A DNA stretch of 64,000 nucleotides, taken from contig JADKHK010000013.1 in the NCBI GenBank assembly GCA_016721845.1, forward strand, positions 806,001 to 870,000, given 5' to 3'. This stretch comes from Lysobacterales bacterium (GTDB lineage: Bacteria > Pseudomonadota > Gammaproteobacteria > Xanthomonadales > Ahniellaceae). Below the pieces are notes generated by a model. It worked only from the letters and a program-made list of their open reading frames with translations. It ran no database searches and had not been told where the DNA came from. Both the position numbers and the translations under genes were made by a program. Positions 51,843 to 60,207 of this stretch are shown piece by piece; the first letter of the stretch is position 1; every line of letters starts with the position of its first letter.

Positions 51843-53081
51843 TCAGCGGCGTTTGCGTTCGTGGATCGCACGGTCGAGATCGTCGAGCGCATGGCGCAGT
51901 CGTGCCGTCACGTCGGTGCGTCGTGGGCGGCGTCCGAGACCTTCCATCAAGCTGCGTTCCGGATCGTCGATGATGTCGCGGCGCAGCGTGATGCCGTGGC
52001 GCGCAAAGATGGGCGCGACTTCGTCGTAGCGCGCCGCGAGATCGTCGAGCGTGGCGCGGTAGGCATGTTCGGCCACGCGCTGGCGCATCGTGTAGCTGAA
52101 CGGGTTGGTGAAGAACATCTCGACGTCGTCCGGACTGGGTTCGAACACCAGCAGGTCGGCACGCTCATGCGTCTTCTGGTACTTGTCCAGACCGACCTGC
52201 ATGCGCGACTTCAGCATGGTGCGGAAAGTCTGCGACAGGACCGCCGGCAAGCCGCTGTCGACCAGGCTGTCCGGTACCTTGCGCAGATTGGCCGTCGCCA
52301 GCGAGGCATCGAAGGGCACCAGCGGGTTGATGCCGAGCACCAGTTCGGCGCCGGCTTCGAGGGCCACCGATGCATGCAGGGTGCGGCGCAACGCGCCATC
52401 GACGTAGTACCGGCCGTCGATTTCGACCGGCGGATAAAGGCCGGGCAGGGCGGCGCTGGCCTGGATCGCGCGCGAAATCGGCACGTGGTCCAGCCCTTCG
52501 CTGCCGAAACGGACGGTCTTGCCGGTATCGAGTTCGACGCCGATCACGAACAGCTTGCGCGACAGCTTGCGGAAGTCATTCGTGCGCCCGTGCGCTTCGA
52601 ACAGCTTGCGCAGGAAGTGTTCGATCTCGTTGTTGTCGAACAATCCGGTCGGGATCAACGCACCGAGACGACCGAACACATCGGTGAAATTCGTGTCCAG
52701 CGGATGGGTAGCGAGATCGCCGAGCCAGCCGAGCAGGGTGCGCGGAATGGCCGCGACGCGCTTGGCGTATTCGCCCATGGCCGGACGCAGGAAGATTTCC
52801 GGGCGGAATCGTTCCTGGTCGGTGACATCGGTCAGGAAGATCCGGCACATTTCCGCGGTATCGAGCCGGTTTGCCAGCCCCGAGGCCAGGAAGGCGCCCG
52901 AACTGACGCCGACGTAAACGTCGAGTCCGGTCATGTCCAGGCCGTCCATCGCCTCGTCCATGGCGCGCAAGGCGCCGAGCTCGTACATGCCGCCAATCGG
53001 GCCTCCGCCCGCGACCGCCAATCCGATGCGCGGACGGCTGCGTTTGCGGATCGGCTTGGTCGAGGCTTGAACAGTCAGCAT
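51843..53081 (-). CDS. Patatin-like phospholipase family protein
   Basis: 412 residues. Patatin motifs: GGGPIGGMYELGALRAM (oxyanion), GVSSGAFLASGLAN with the nucleophilic Ser, and DGAL (catalytic Asp) in YYVDGALRRTLH. The long C-terminal domain (about 250-412) is typical of bacterial patatin/PNPLA-like hydrolases. It likely cleaves phospholipid or granule-associated lipids; cytosolic, no signal peptide. ATG at 53081; upstream in-frame sequence overlaps the divergent gene's leader. Near phasins and acyl reductase. Confidence 0.88.
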   Translation of the reverse strand: MLTVQASTKPIRKRSRPRIGLAVAGGGPIGGMYELGALRAMDEAMDGLDMTGLDVYVGVSSGAFLASGLANRLDTAEMCRIFLTDVTDQERFRPEIFLRPAMGEYAKRVAAIPRTLLGWLGDLATHPLDTNFTDVFGRLGALIPTGLFDNNEIEHFLRKLFEAHGRTNDFRKLSRKLFVIGVELDTGKTVRFGSEGLDHVPISRAIQASAALPGLYPPVEIDGRYYVDGALRRTLHASVALEAGAELVLGINPLVPFDASLATANLRKVPDSLVDSGLPAVLSQTFRTMLKSRMQVGLDKYQKTHERADLLVFEPSPDDVEMFFTNPFSYTMRQRVAEHAYRATLDDLAARYDEVAPIFARHGITLRRDIIDDPERSLMEGLGRRPRRTDVTARLRHALDDLDRAIHERKRR

Positions 53082-53135
53082 TCCGGTTCCATCTTCAGCA
53101 TGGCAATCGCTCGATTCTATCCGAGCCTGTGCGAC

Positions 53136-53155
53136 GGTCGTCGCCGCAGACGACC
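53136..53155. promoter_or_regulatory. 20-base dyad between divergent genes
   Basis: GGTCGTC-GCCGCA-GACGACC, a perfect 7-base inverted repeat with a 6-base spacer, centred between the patatin gene and the FFLSDLY gene. Candidate operator for one or both. Confidence 0.35.
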
Positions 53156-53185
53156 ATCGTTTACACGAACAGGGGATTTCGCACC

Positions 53186-53890
53186 ATGACCGACACCGCC
53201 GATCGCTTGCACGGATTGCTGCGCGACTTGCATCGGGCACGCCATCCCGAGCACGAGCCGCGCAATCGCCTGCCCCAACTGCCGCGCCTGCGGCGTTGGC
53301 AGAGTGCGCGTCTCGGGCGCAGTTTCGGCAGCCTGCGCGAGCACCCGCGTTACGGCAATGCCGCCGAATTCTTCCTGAGCGACCTTTACAGCGCCGAGGA
53401 TGTGAGCTGGCGCGACCGCGACTTGGCGCGGGTGTTGCCGACCATGTTGCGCTGGCTGCCCAACGGGGTACTCGGGTCACTTGCGGACGCGCTGGAGCTG
53501 GACCTGATCTCGGTGCGTTGCGACCTGGCCCTGGTCGAGCACCTCCCTGCGGGCGAGATCGACGTGGGCGCCTACGCCCGGGCCTATCGCGCCAGCATCG
53601 ATGCGGAGCAACGGCGTCGCCAGATCGCGTTGATCGGCAATGTCGGCCGCGAGCTGGAGGCCATCGTGCGCAAGCCCTTCGTGCTCGGCGTCCTCAAGCT
53701 GGCACGCGGTCCGGCACGCGGCGCCGGTTTCGGCGAATTGCAGACATTTCTCGAGCGCGGCTTCAGCGCATTCCGGGCGATGGGGCCGGCCGACGAGTTC
53801 CTGGCCACGATCACCGATGGCGAAACCACCGCCATGCAACGCCTTCTGTCAGCCCACCCGGATCCGTTCGGATTCGAGTTGCGCGCCTAG
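53186..53890 (+). CDS. Conserved protein of unknown function (FFLSDLY family)
   Basis: 234-residue cytosolic, mainly helical protein with the recognisable stretch YGNAAEFFLSDLYSAEDVSWRDRDLARVLPTMLRWLP found in uncharacterised proteins of this order and pseudomonads. No catalytic motif is evident. AGGGG precedes the ATG by 9 bases. Divergent from the patatin gene across a dyad; convergent with the PHA-system gene, 3 bases apart. Its setting suggests a link to lipid metabolism, unproven. Confidence 0.75.
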   Translation: MTDTADRLHGLLRDLHRARHPEHEPRNRLPQLPRLRRWQSARLGRSFGSLREHPRYGNAAEFFLSDLYSAEDVSWRDRDLARVLPTMLRWLPNGVLGSLADALELDLISVRCDLALVEHLPAGEIDVGAYARAYRASIDAEQRRRQIALIGNVGRELEAIVRKPFVLGVLKLARGPARGAGFGELQTFLERGFSAFRAMGPADEFLATITDGETTAMQRLLSAHPDPFGFELRA

Positions 53891-53893
53891 GCC

Positions 53894-54175
53894 TCAGGCG
53901 GGTCCGAACTCATCATCGAGGTAACGCTGGATCTCGTCCTCGACCGAACTGCGGATCACCATCAGCAGGAAGCCGAGGGTGGCCTCGACCTTGACGCTGC
54001 CCTTGCCGAGCGCGATGTGGCCATCGACACCGGGGCGCGAGAAGTGCAGGGTGTCGCCCTCCCATTCATGGTTGACCTGGAATTTGCGGGCGATGCCCTT
54101 GGCCACCCGGTCGATCGAGGCGCGTGCCTCGGACATGGACTTCTTGTGCTTGCGGGAAATCGAGATCGTCGCCAT
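53894..54175 (-). CDS. Polyhydroxyalkanoic acid system family protein
   Basis: 93 residues. The pattern ISISRKHKKSMSEARASIDRVAKGIARKF...VNHEWEGDTLHFSRPGVDGHIALGKGSVKVEATLGFLL is the PHA_gran_rgn/TIGR02610 family, associated with PHA metabolism and granule biology but without assigned biochemical function. ATG at 54175. Its presence strengthens the storage-lipid interpretation of the region. Confidence 0.87.
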   Translation of the reverse strand: MATISISRKHKKSMSEARASIDRVAKGIARKFQVNHEWEGDTLHFSRPGVDGHIALGKGSVKVEATLGFLLMVIRSSVEDEIQRYLDDEFGPA

Positions 54176-54261
54176 GCCGGGCCCTGTCGAAAGTCGCTGG
54201 TGTCGGTGAAGTGCTGCGCTAAGATCATGCCAGAACCCCATGATCGCGGGAGCAAAAACTG

Positions 54262-54924
54262 ATGCGCGTCTGTTTCGTACTGTGCTTGCTGCTGGGAATG
54301 TTCGATTCGACCGCGGCAGACTTGTCCGGAACCCTGCGCCTGTTCGCGAACGGCAAGCCCTTGCGCGAGTCTGAAGCGGCCGAGGCGATCATCTATTTTC
54401 GTCCGAATACCCCGGTGCTTGCCAAGCCTGCAGCGACGCCCTTCGTGATGACGACGCGCCGCAAGCAATTCGTGCCCCGGGTACTGGCGATCACCGCCGG
54501 CAGCTCGGTGCGATTTCCGAACGAAGATCCGATCCTGCACAACGCTTTTTCGACCTCGCCCGAAAATGCCTTCGACACCGGTCAGTACAGTCGTGGCGAC
54601 GGTCGCACCCAGGTGTTCGGCAAGCCTGGCCTGGTCCGTGTGTACTGCAATGTCCACCACTCGATGTTCGGCTTCTTGCTGGTGCTCGACACGCCGTTCC
54701 ACACCCGCGCCGATACCTCCGGGCATTTTCGGCTCGACGGCTTGCCGGAAGGCGACGGCGAACTCGTCGTGTTCCATGACCGCGGTGCGCCGCTGAAACA
54801 GCAGATCAGCGTGACCAAGGGCAGCACCATCAAGCTCGATCTCGACCTCAACAAGCGCCGCGTGCCGGCGCATTCCAACAAGTTCGGCAAGCCCTACGCG
54901 AGAACGCCCAATGCCAATTACTAA
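54262..54924 (+). CDS. Exported cupredoxin-domain protein (methylamine-utilisation-like)
   Basis: 220 residues. Signal peptide 1-19. A cupredoxin-like domain (about 20-145) with plausible type 1 copper ligands H93 (ILHNAFS), C129, H132/H133 and M135 (VYCNVHHSMFG). A C-terminal beta domain (about 148-200) resembles carboxypeptidase-regulatory-like folds. The common 'methylamine utilisation protein' label is not supported by neighbours. Its last 14 bases overlap a sensor kinase gene, implying they work together, perhaps copper or redox sensing in the periplasm. A TAAGAT -10-like sequence lies near 54221. Confidence 0.83.
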   Translation: MRVCFVLCLLLGMFDSTAADLSGTLRLFANGKPLRESEAAEAIIYFRPNTPVLAKPAATPFVMTTRRKQFVPRVLAITAGSSVRFPNEDPILHNAFSTSPENAFDTGQYSRGDGRTQVFGKPGLVRVYCNVHHSMFGFLLVLDTPFHTRADTSGHFRLDGLPEGDGELVVFHDRGAPLKQQISVTKGSTIKLDLDLNKRRVPAHSNKFGKPYARTPNANY

Positions 54925-57616
54925 GCCCGGCTTCCGCTTGCCGCTTGGTGCGCAGATCTTTCTGGTTTGCGCCGTCCTGATCACCCTTGCGGTCGGTGCC
55001 GCCGTCGCGATCACCTATGTCCAGGGACGCAAGATCGCCGAGCAAAGCGTTCAGCGCACCCTCGACACCAGCTCCGGCGTTCAGGCGAACACCAAGCAGT
55101 CGCAGTTGCAGCAAGTCCAGAATCTGGTGCAGTTCATCGCCCAGGATCCGGCCATCGTGCAGTATTTCGAGAGTTCGACCGACATCGAACTCGGGCTCGG
55201 CGACGTCATGGGCGGCACCATGTCGCTGGCCGACCTGCTGTCGGAACGGCGCGAACAGTACGGATTCGATCTCGGCATCTTCCTCGATGCCGATGGCGAA
55301 GTGCTGGCCCGTACCGACGAAACCGAAGCGGTAAAGCAGAACCTGGCCGGCGACGTATTCCTCGCGTCCGCGATCAGTGAAGCCAGCCCGGTGTCGGGGT
55401 TGTGGCGTCAGGGCAACTCCCTGCTGCAGGCGGCGGTGATGCCGATCCTGCGCGGCGAGGACCTGCTCGGCTTCCTTGTGCTGGGTGAAGCGATCGACAA
55501 CACGTTGGCGGCCGACATCAGCAAGGTCAGCGGCGCCGATGTTGCCTACGTCTTCGTCGACAATGACCAGGCGGTACTCAGCGCCAGCAGTCTCGACGCC
55601 GACACCGCGGAAGCGCTGACCGGATTTCTCGCCACTCGCGCCGATGTGCGCAAGGCGATCGCTGAGGCCAAGCCGCTGGAACGGATCGACGTGCGCCTCG
55701 GCGGACGCGACTGGATCGGTCGCGTCGGCCCGGTCGATGCCGATGCAGGCGGTGCGCTCGGTGCGACTGTGTCGCTGACGTCGCGCGATCGCGCCTATGC
55801 CGGATTCCAACGCATTCTCAATCTCGTGCTGGCCACCGGCATCGGCTCGCTGCTCGCGGCATTGCCGCTGTCCTACCTGCTGGCGCGCGCCATCCTGAAA
55901 CCGGTGCGCACCCTGGCCGATGCCGCCGAGTCCGCGGCGGATGGCCACTACCAGACCCGACTCAGCATCGCCGGCAATGACGAACTGGCACGCTTGTCGC
56001 GCGCATTCGACCATCTGCTGTCCGACTTGCGCGAGAAGTCGGACATCGAGGGGTATGTCGCGAATCTGTCGCGTTTCCTGCCCGAGCCTGCCAACGAGCG
56101 CAAGACTCATGGCGGCGGGGAGTCGCGCATCACCAGTGCCGCGCCGGCGATACGCCCCCCCGATCTCGCCACCCGAATCGTGCTCGGCATCGATTGTCGC
56201 GCACTGGCGAAACCGGTCTCGCGCGACCAGGCCGAGCGCCTGGGCAACGGCATCGAGCAGTTCACTCGCGCGATCGACGACGCGGCGCAACGCGCCATGG
56301 CGCATGTGCTCGCATTCAACGGATTTCGCGCCGTGCTCGGGTTTTCCGGCGAAGAACCCTTGCGTCGCGCGTTGCGCACGGCGCGCTTCCTGCGGCGCGA
56401 TGCGAGCCTGCCGGACGCCTTGTCGGCGTCGCTGGCGTTCGCCGTACACGAGGGCGATGTGGTTGAAGGGCTGCTCGCGATGGCGGGAGGTTCGGTGCCG
56501 GTCGCTGGTGGCGGCACGCTGTACCAGCTCGATCGCCTGCTGTCCGAGTCGGGCGAGCACCAGATGCTGGTCGCGAAGCCGATGCTGGAGCAGGTCAAGC
56601 AGATCTGTGGCCACGATACCCAGGCCGCAACCGGACTGGTCAGCGGACGTGCGTTCCCGGTGCTGGACCTGGCCCGGCTGGATGCGCTCGAACCGTTGAC
56701 GGCAAGATCCGGCGGCCCCGGCGGCGATTACGCCACGGTAGTCACGCCCGGGACCTCGATTGCCGCGACCAAGCGCGGCGCCACCCAGGACGTAGTGCTC
56801 GGCAGCGTCTTCGCCGGTCGCTACGAGGTCCTTTCCGAACTCGGTGCCGGCGGCATGGGCGTGGTCTACAAGGCGCGTGACCTTGAACTCGACGACATCG
56901 TCGCGATCAAGATGCTGCGCGGGGCCGGCCTGATGGATGCCGAACAACTCGACCGGCTCAAGAGCGAGATCAAGCTGGCACGCAAGATCACCCATCCCAA
57001 CGTCTTGCGCACCTTCGATTTCGGCGATTCCGACGGACGCGCCTACATTTCGATGGAATACGTGCGTGGCATGACCTTGCGCTACCTGATCAAGCAGGCC
57101 GGGCGCATTCCGTTCTCCGCCGGCCTGCGCATCGCCAAGCAGTTGTGCGCCGGTCTCGGTGCCGCGCATGAAGTCGGCGTGCTGCACCGGGACATCAAGC
57201 CCGAGAACCTGATCCTCGAATCCAGCGGCAATGCGAAGTTGATGGACTTCGGGATCGCCCGACCGATTCGCCGCTCCGAGCCCGGCCACACCCAGCAGGG
57301 CATGTTCGTCGGCACACCGCATTATGCGGCGCCGGAACAGCTGGCCGGCGACGAGGTCGACCATCGCGCCGACATCTATGCGAGCGGCGTCCTGCTCTGC
57401 GAAATGTTCTGCGGCAAGCTGCCCTTCACCGGCAGCAACACGATGGAGATCTACATGGCACAGATGCAACAGGCACCGATCAAGCCTTCGGAATACTGGC
57501 CCGAGATCCCGGCCGGACTGGAGGCGCTGATCCTGCGCTGCATCGCGCGCCGGGCCGATGACCGTTTCCAGAGTGTGGACGAATTGGGGGCTGCGTTGTC
57601 GCAGCTGCGTGCTTGA
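54911..57616 (+). CDS. Transmembrane serine/threonine protein kinase with periplasmic sensor, HAMP and cyclase-like domain
   Basis: 901 residues. TM1 (about 12-36), a periplasmic double-Cache-like sensor (37-298), TM2 (299-322), HAMP (323-375), a degenerate class III nucleotide cyclase-like domain (about 415-610; GIDCRALAKPVS, AFNGFRAVLGFSGEE) and a C-terminal Hanks-type kinase (640-900) with intact G-loop LGAGGMGVVY (from L644), VAIK, HRDIKPENL with D761, DFGIA and APE motif. The order is unusual: sensor kinases of the histidine type normally follow Cache-HAMP. The ATG overlaps the cupredoxin gene by 14 bases. Likely senses a periplasmic signal and phosphorylates Ser/Thr, possibly read by the FHA protein downstream. 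Confidence 0.9.
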   Translation: MPITKPGFRLPLGAQIFLVCAVLITLAVGAAVAITYVQGRKIAEQSVQRTLDTSSGVQANTKQSQLQQVQNLVQFIAQDPAIVQYFESSTDIELGLGDVMGGTMSLADLLSERREQYGFDLGIFLDADGEVLARTDETEAVKQNLAGDVFLASAISEASPVSGLWRQGNSLLQAAVMPILRGEDLLGFLVLGEAIDNTLAADISKVSGADVAYVFVDNDQAVLSASSLDADTAEALTGFLATRADVRKAIAEAKPLERIDVRLGGRDWIGRVGPVDADAGGALGATVSLTSRDRAYAGFQRILNLVLATGIGSLLAALPLSYLLARAILKPVRTLADAAESAADGHYQTRLSIAGNDELARLSRAFDHLLSDLREKSDIEGYVANLSRFLPEPANERKTHGGGESRITSAAPAIRPPDLATRIVLGIDCRALAKPVSRDQAERLGNGIEQFTRAIDDAAQRAMAHVLAFNGFRAVLGFSGEEPLRRALRTARFLRRDASLPDALSASLAFAVHEGDVVEGLLAMAGGSVPVAGGGTLYQLDRLLSESGEHQMLVAKPMLEQVKQICGHDTQAATGLVSGRAFPVLDLARLDALEPLTARSGGPGGDYATVVTPGTSIAATKRGATQDVVLGSVFAGRYEVLSELGAGGMGVVYKARDLELDDIVAIKMLRGAGLMDAEQLDRLKSEIKLARKITHPNVLRTFDFGDSDGRAYISMEYVRGMTLRYLIKQAGRIPFSAGLRIAKQLCAGLGAAHEVGVLHRDIKPENLILESSGNAKLMDFGIARPIRRSEPGHTQQGMFVGTPHYAAPEQLAGDEVDHRADIYASGVLLCEMFCGKLPFTGSNTMEIYMAQMQQAPIKPSEYWPEIPAGLEALILRCIARRADDRFQSVDELGAALSQLRA

Positions 57617-57638
57617 ACGTCGTGATGGGGAGATCACC

Positions 57639-58697
57639 ATGAATATCCGCAAGTTGCTGTTGGCCACCGTCTGTTTCGGACTGTCCATGCCGGTGCTGGC
57701 CCAGGACGACGCTGCGTCCAGTGTCTGGTCCTGGTACGGCGATCTGAAGCTGCGCGTCGACCACGTCCAGGATCTGGCCGGGCGCGATGACCTCGAACGC
57801 AATCGCAGCCGTCTCCGTTTCGGGGCGCGGCGCATGTTCGACAATCTCGAATTCGGTGTCGCGCTCGAGGGTGCGCTCGGCAGCGACGACAACCGCGACA
57901 ATCGCCGCAACAACGACAACGAGCGCAGCGACGCGCTCAATCTCGACGAGCTCTACCTGCGCTGGAACGTCGCCGACAGCACCAGCGTGGTGCTGGGCCG
58001 CACGGCGATGCCGCTGTCGTTGACGCCGATGCTGTGGGACGCCGACCTGCGCCCGATCGGCGCGAGTGTCTCGCACAGCATCGCGACCGGCGATTTCGAT
58101 CGCCTGGCATTGACCGCGGGCTACTTTGCCGGCACCCATCTGTACGACGACGACTCGCGCATTGCGGCGCTGCAGGCCGGCTGGTTCCTGCGCGAAGGTA
58201 CCGACTTCGGCGGCGATATCCAGATCGCCTGGCTGGACTTCTCCGAGCTCGAACAACTCACGTTGAATGGCTTGGCGCGCACCAATCGCCGCGCCGGCGC
58301 GGTGCTGCTGTCCGACTATGAAATCGTCGATCTGCAAGCCGGATTGCACGCAACACTGAGCGGTTGGCCGCTGGCCGTGCGGGCCGATGTCGCGCGGAAC
58401 ACCGGCGCCGATGATCACAATGAAGCCGGGCGATTCAGCGTCGTGCTTGGCGACAAGCTGCAGCCGATGGGTTGGGAATACGGGTTTGCCGCGCAACGCA
58501 TCCAGCGCGATGCCGCCATGGCGGCCTTCAACGACGACGACTGGTGGTTCCACAGCTTCGCCAAGGGCCACATGCTCTGGGTGGGCTACGGCATCGACGA
58601 GACCTGGAATACCCAGTTTGCGATGCTGCGCGAGAACCGCGACGGCGTCAGCGACGACGTCGACCGCTTCATGCTCGAGCTCAACGCGCGCTGGTGA
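57639..58697 (+). CDS. Predicted outer-membrane beta-barrel (porin-like) protein
   Basis: 352 residues. Signal peptide (1-22, SMPVLAQ), then alternating hydrophobic/polar strands with many short Asp/Asn-rich turns (GSDDNRDNRRNNDN) and an aromatic C-terminal strand ending FMLELNARW, features of an OM barrel. No named family recognised; similar 'putative porins' occur in this order. ATG follows GGGGAGATCACC, 22 bases after the kinase stop, so it is in the same operon. Confidence 0.72.
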   Translation: MNIRKLLLATVCFGLSMPVLAQDDAASSVWSWYGDLKLRVDHVQDLAGRDDLERNRSRLRFGARRMFDNLEFGVALEGALGSDDNRDNRRNNDNERSDALNLDELYLRWNVADSTSVVLGRTAMPLSLTPMLWDADLRPIGASVSHSIATGDFDRLALTAGYFAGTHLYDDDSRIAALQAGWFLREGTDFGGDIQIAWLDFSELEQLTLNGLARTNRRAGAVLLSDYEIVDLQAGLHATLSGWPLAVRADVARNTGADDHNEAGRFSVVLGDKLQPMGWEYGFAAQRIQRDAAMAAFNDDDWWFHSFAKGHMLWVGYGIDETWNTQFAMLRENRDGVSDDVDRFMLELNARW

Positions 58698-58751
58698 GAC
58701 AGCGCCGGGCCCTGTGCTACATTTCAGCGCAGTCGACGGATACGGCGGTGT

Positions 58752-59639
58752 ATGCGGCTCCATTTTCCGCACGGTGAACAAACCGATGTGATGCTTCGCG
58801 AGGGTGAAACCTCGCTGGGTTCGGCTGCGTCGAATGCCGTCGTCGTCAAGGGCGATGGCGTGCAGCCGATCCATGCATCGCTGCTGTTCGACCGTCGCGG
58901 CCTCACGCTGATCGTTCGCGAAGGCGCCCACAGCACCCATGTCAACGCGCGACCGGTGCGCGAGAAGGCCATCGTCCGTGTCGGCGATATGGTCAGTCTC
59001 GGCAACGTCCTCGTCGCGATCAAGCCCGACAGCGACCAGTACATCACCAGCCGCGTTCCGCCCAAGAGCAGCACCGACGACGCCATGTCCGAACAGAACA
59101 ACGAAACCCGCTACCGCATGGCACCTCCGAAGGCCGTCCTGCGCGGCGTTTCCGGCCCGTATTTCGGCAAGGTCATCGCGATTGCCGGCCGCCTCTCCAT
59201 CGGGCGCGGCAATGATTGCGACCTGGTGCTCGACGAGCCCGAAATGTCGCGTCGCCACGCCATGGTCGAGGCCACCCCGGCCGGCATCTGGTTGCGCGAC
59301 CTCGGGTCGGCCAATGGCACCTATGTCAACGGTGTGCAGGTCCGTGATGCGGTGCTGTTCACCGGTGACCAGCTGGCGTTCGACCGCAACCGGTTCCTGA
59401 TCGAGGCGCCCGGTACCCCGACACGTCCGCTCGGCATGGACGTGCAGGACATCAGCGGCAAACCGCAGGTCGAAGTCACGCAAACCCTGCAGGCCATCCG
59501 TCTGGATGCGGCGCGCAGCGACGCAGCCGCGGCAACCGTTGAAGTCGACGCGGCGAAGCAGGGCAGTCCATGGTTGCTGATCGTGGTCGGTGCGCTGATC
59601 GCGGTCGGTGTCGCGGCCCTGCTCAGCTTCGGCCGCTGA
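58752..59639 (+). CDS. Dual-FHA protein with C-terminal membrane anchor
   Basis: 295 residues. An N-terminal FHA-like domain (about 1-95; GVQPIHASLLFDRRG, HVNARPV) is followed by a canonical FHA (about 115-215; LSIGRGNDCDLVLDEPEMSRRHAMV, LGSANGTYVNGV) and a C-terminal hydrophobic segment (about 272-292). Tail-anchored with FHA domains in the cytosol. FHA domains bind phosphothreonine; the adjacent kinase is the obvious candidate partner. 54 bases separate it from the barrel gene; TACATT there may be an internal -10. Its 3' end overlaps msrQ by 17 bases (convergent). Confidence 0.88.
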   Translation: MRLHFPHGEQTDVMLREGETSLGSAASNAVVVKGDGVQPIHASLLFDRRGLTLIVREGAHSTHVNARPVREKAIVRVGDMVSLGNVLVAIKPDSDQYITSRVPPKSSTDDAMSEQNNETRYRMAPPKAVLRGVSGPYFGKVIAIAGRLSIGRGNDCDLVLDEPEMSRRHAMVEATPAGIWLRDLGSANGTYVNGVQVRDAVLFTGDQLAFDRNRFLIEAPGTPTRPLGMDVQDISGKPQVEVTQTLQAIRLDAARSDAAAATVEVDAAKQGSPWLLIVVGALIAVGVAALLSFGR

Positions 59640-60207
59640 GTCGCGGCCAGCGCGCCAGCAGCAGCAGGGCCAGAATCGCCGCGTAGATCAATGGCTGGGT
59701 CAGGTCGGCCTTGACCAGCCAGGCGAAATGCAACACGCCGAGAATGGCGATCAGGTAGCTCAGCCGATGCAGGCGCTGCCAGCGCTTGCCGAGTCGGCGC
59801 ATCATCGCGTTCGTCGAGGTGATCGCCAGCGGCACCAGCAACAGCCACGCGCTGAAGCCGACCGTGATGTACGGGCGCTTGACGATGTCGGTGAGCAACT
59901 GCGCCCAGAACGCGCCGAGGTCGAGGAACAGGTAGCTCGCGAAGTGCAGGCTGGCGTAGAAGAACGCATAGAGCCCCAACATGCGCCGGAAGCGGATCAG
60001 CACGTTCCAGCCGCCGAACCGACGCAAAGGGGTGATCGACAGCGTGATCAACAGGAAGCGCAGCGTCCATGCGCCGGTCTCGTGCACGATGCGCGCCACC
60101 GGATCGGGCCCGGGGTCGCCGACGAAGACATCCCAACACAAGACCGCTGCCGGCACCAGGCAGAGCAGGAACAGCAGGACCTTCGCCACCGCGATGCGGG
60201 TCATCAT
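59623..60207 (-). CDS. msrQ: MsrQ, heme-binding membrane subunit of methionine sulfoxide reductase
   Basis: 194-residue ferric-reductase-like membrane protein with about six helices and conserved heme His residues (HETGAWTLRFLLITL; FFYASLHFASYLFLDL; GKRWQRLHRLSYL). It passes electrons from the quinone pool to periplasmic MsrP. The ATG overlaps the msrP stop (TGATG), an alternative TTG lies 3 bases upstream. Encoded downstream of msrP as usual. Confidence 0.94.
   Translation of the reverse strand: MMTRIAVAKVLLFLLCLVPAAVLCWDVFVGDPGPDPVARIVHETGAWTLRFLLITLSITPLRRFGGWNVLIRFRRMLGLYAFFYASLHFASYLFLDLGAFWAQLLTDIVKRPYITVGFSAWLLLVPLAITSTNAMMRRLGKRWQRLHRLSYLIAILGVLHFAWLVKADLTQPLIYAAILALLLLARWPRLSGRS

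Noticed and set aside
54262..54924. Methylamine utilisation gene
   Set aside because: Only the cupredoxin-like fold supports it; no methylamine dehydrogenase or mau genes are nearby.
54848..57940. A 1030-codon open frame on the minus strand opposite the kinase
   Set aside because: It is antisense to a gene with intact kinase motifs; composition is low-complexity Arg/Gln/His typical of the reverse frame of high-GC genes, with no domain pattern.
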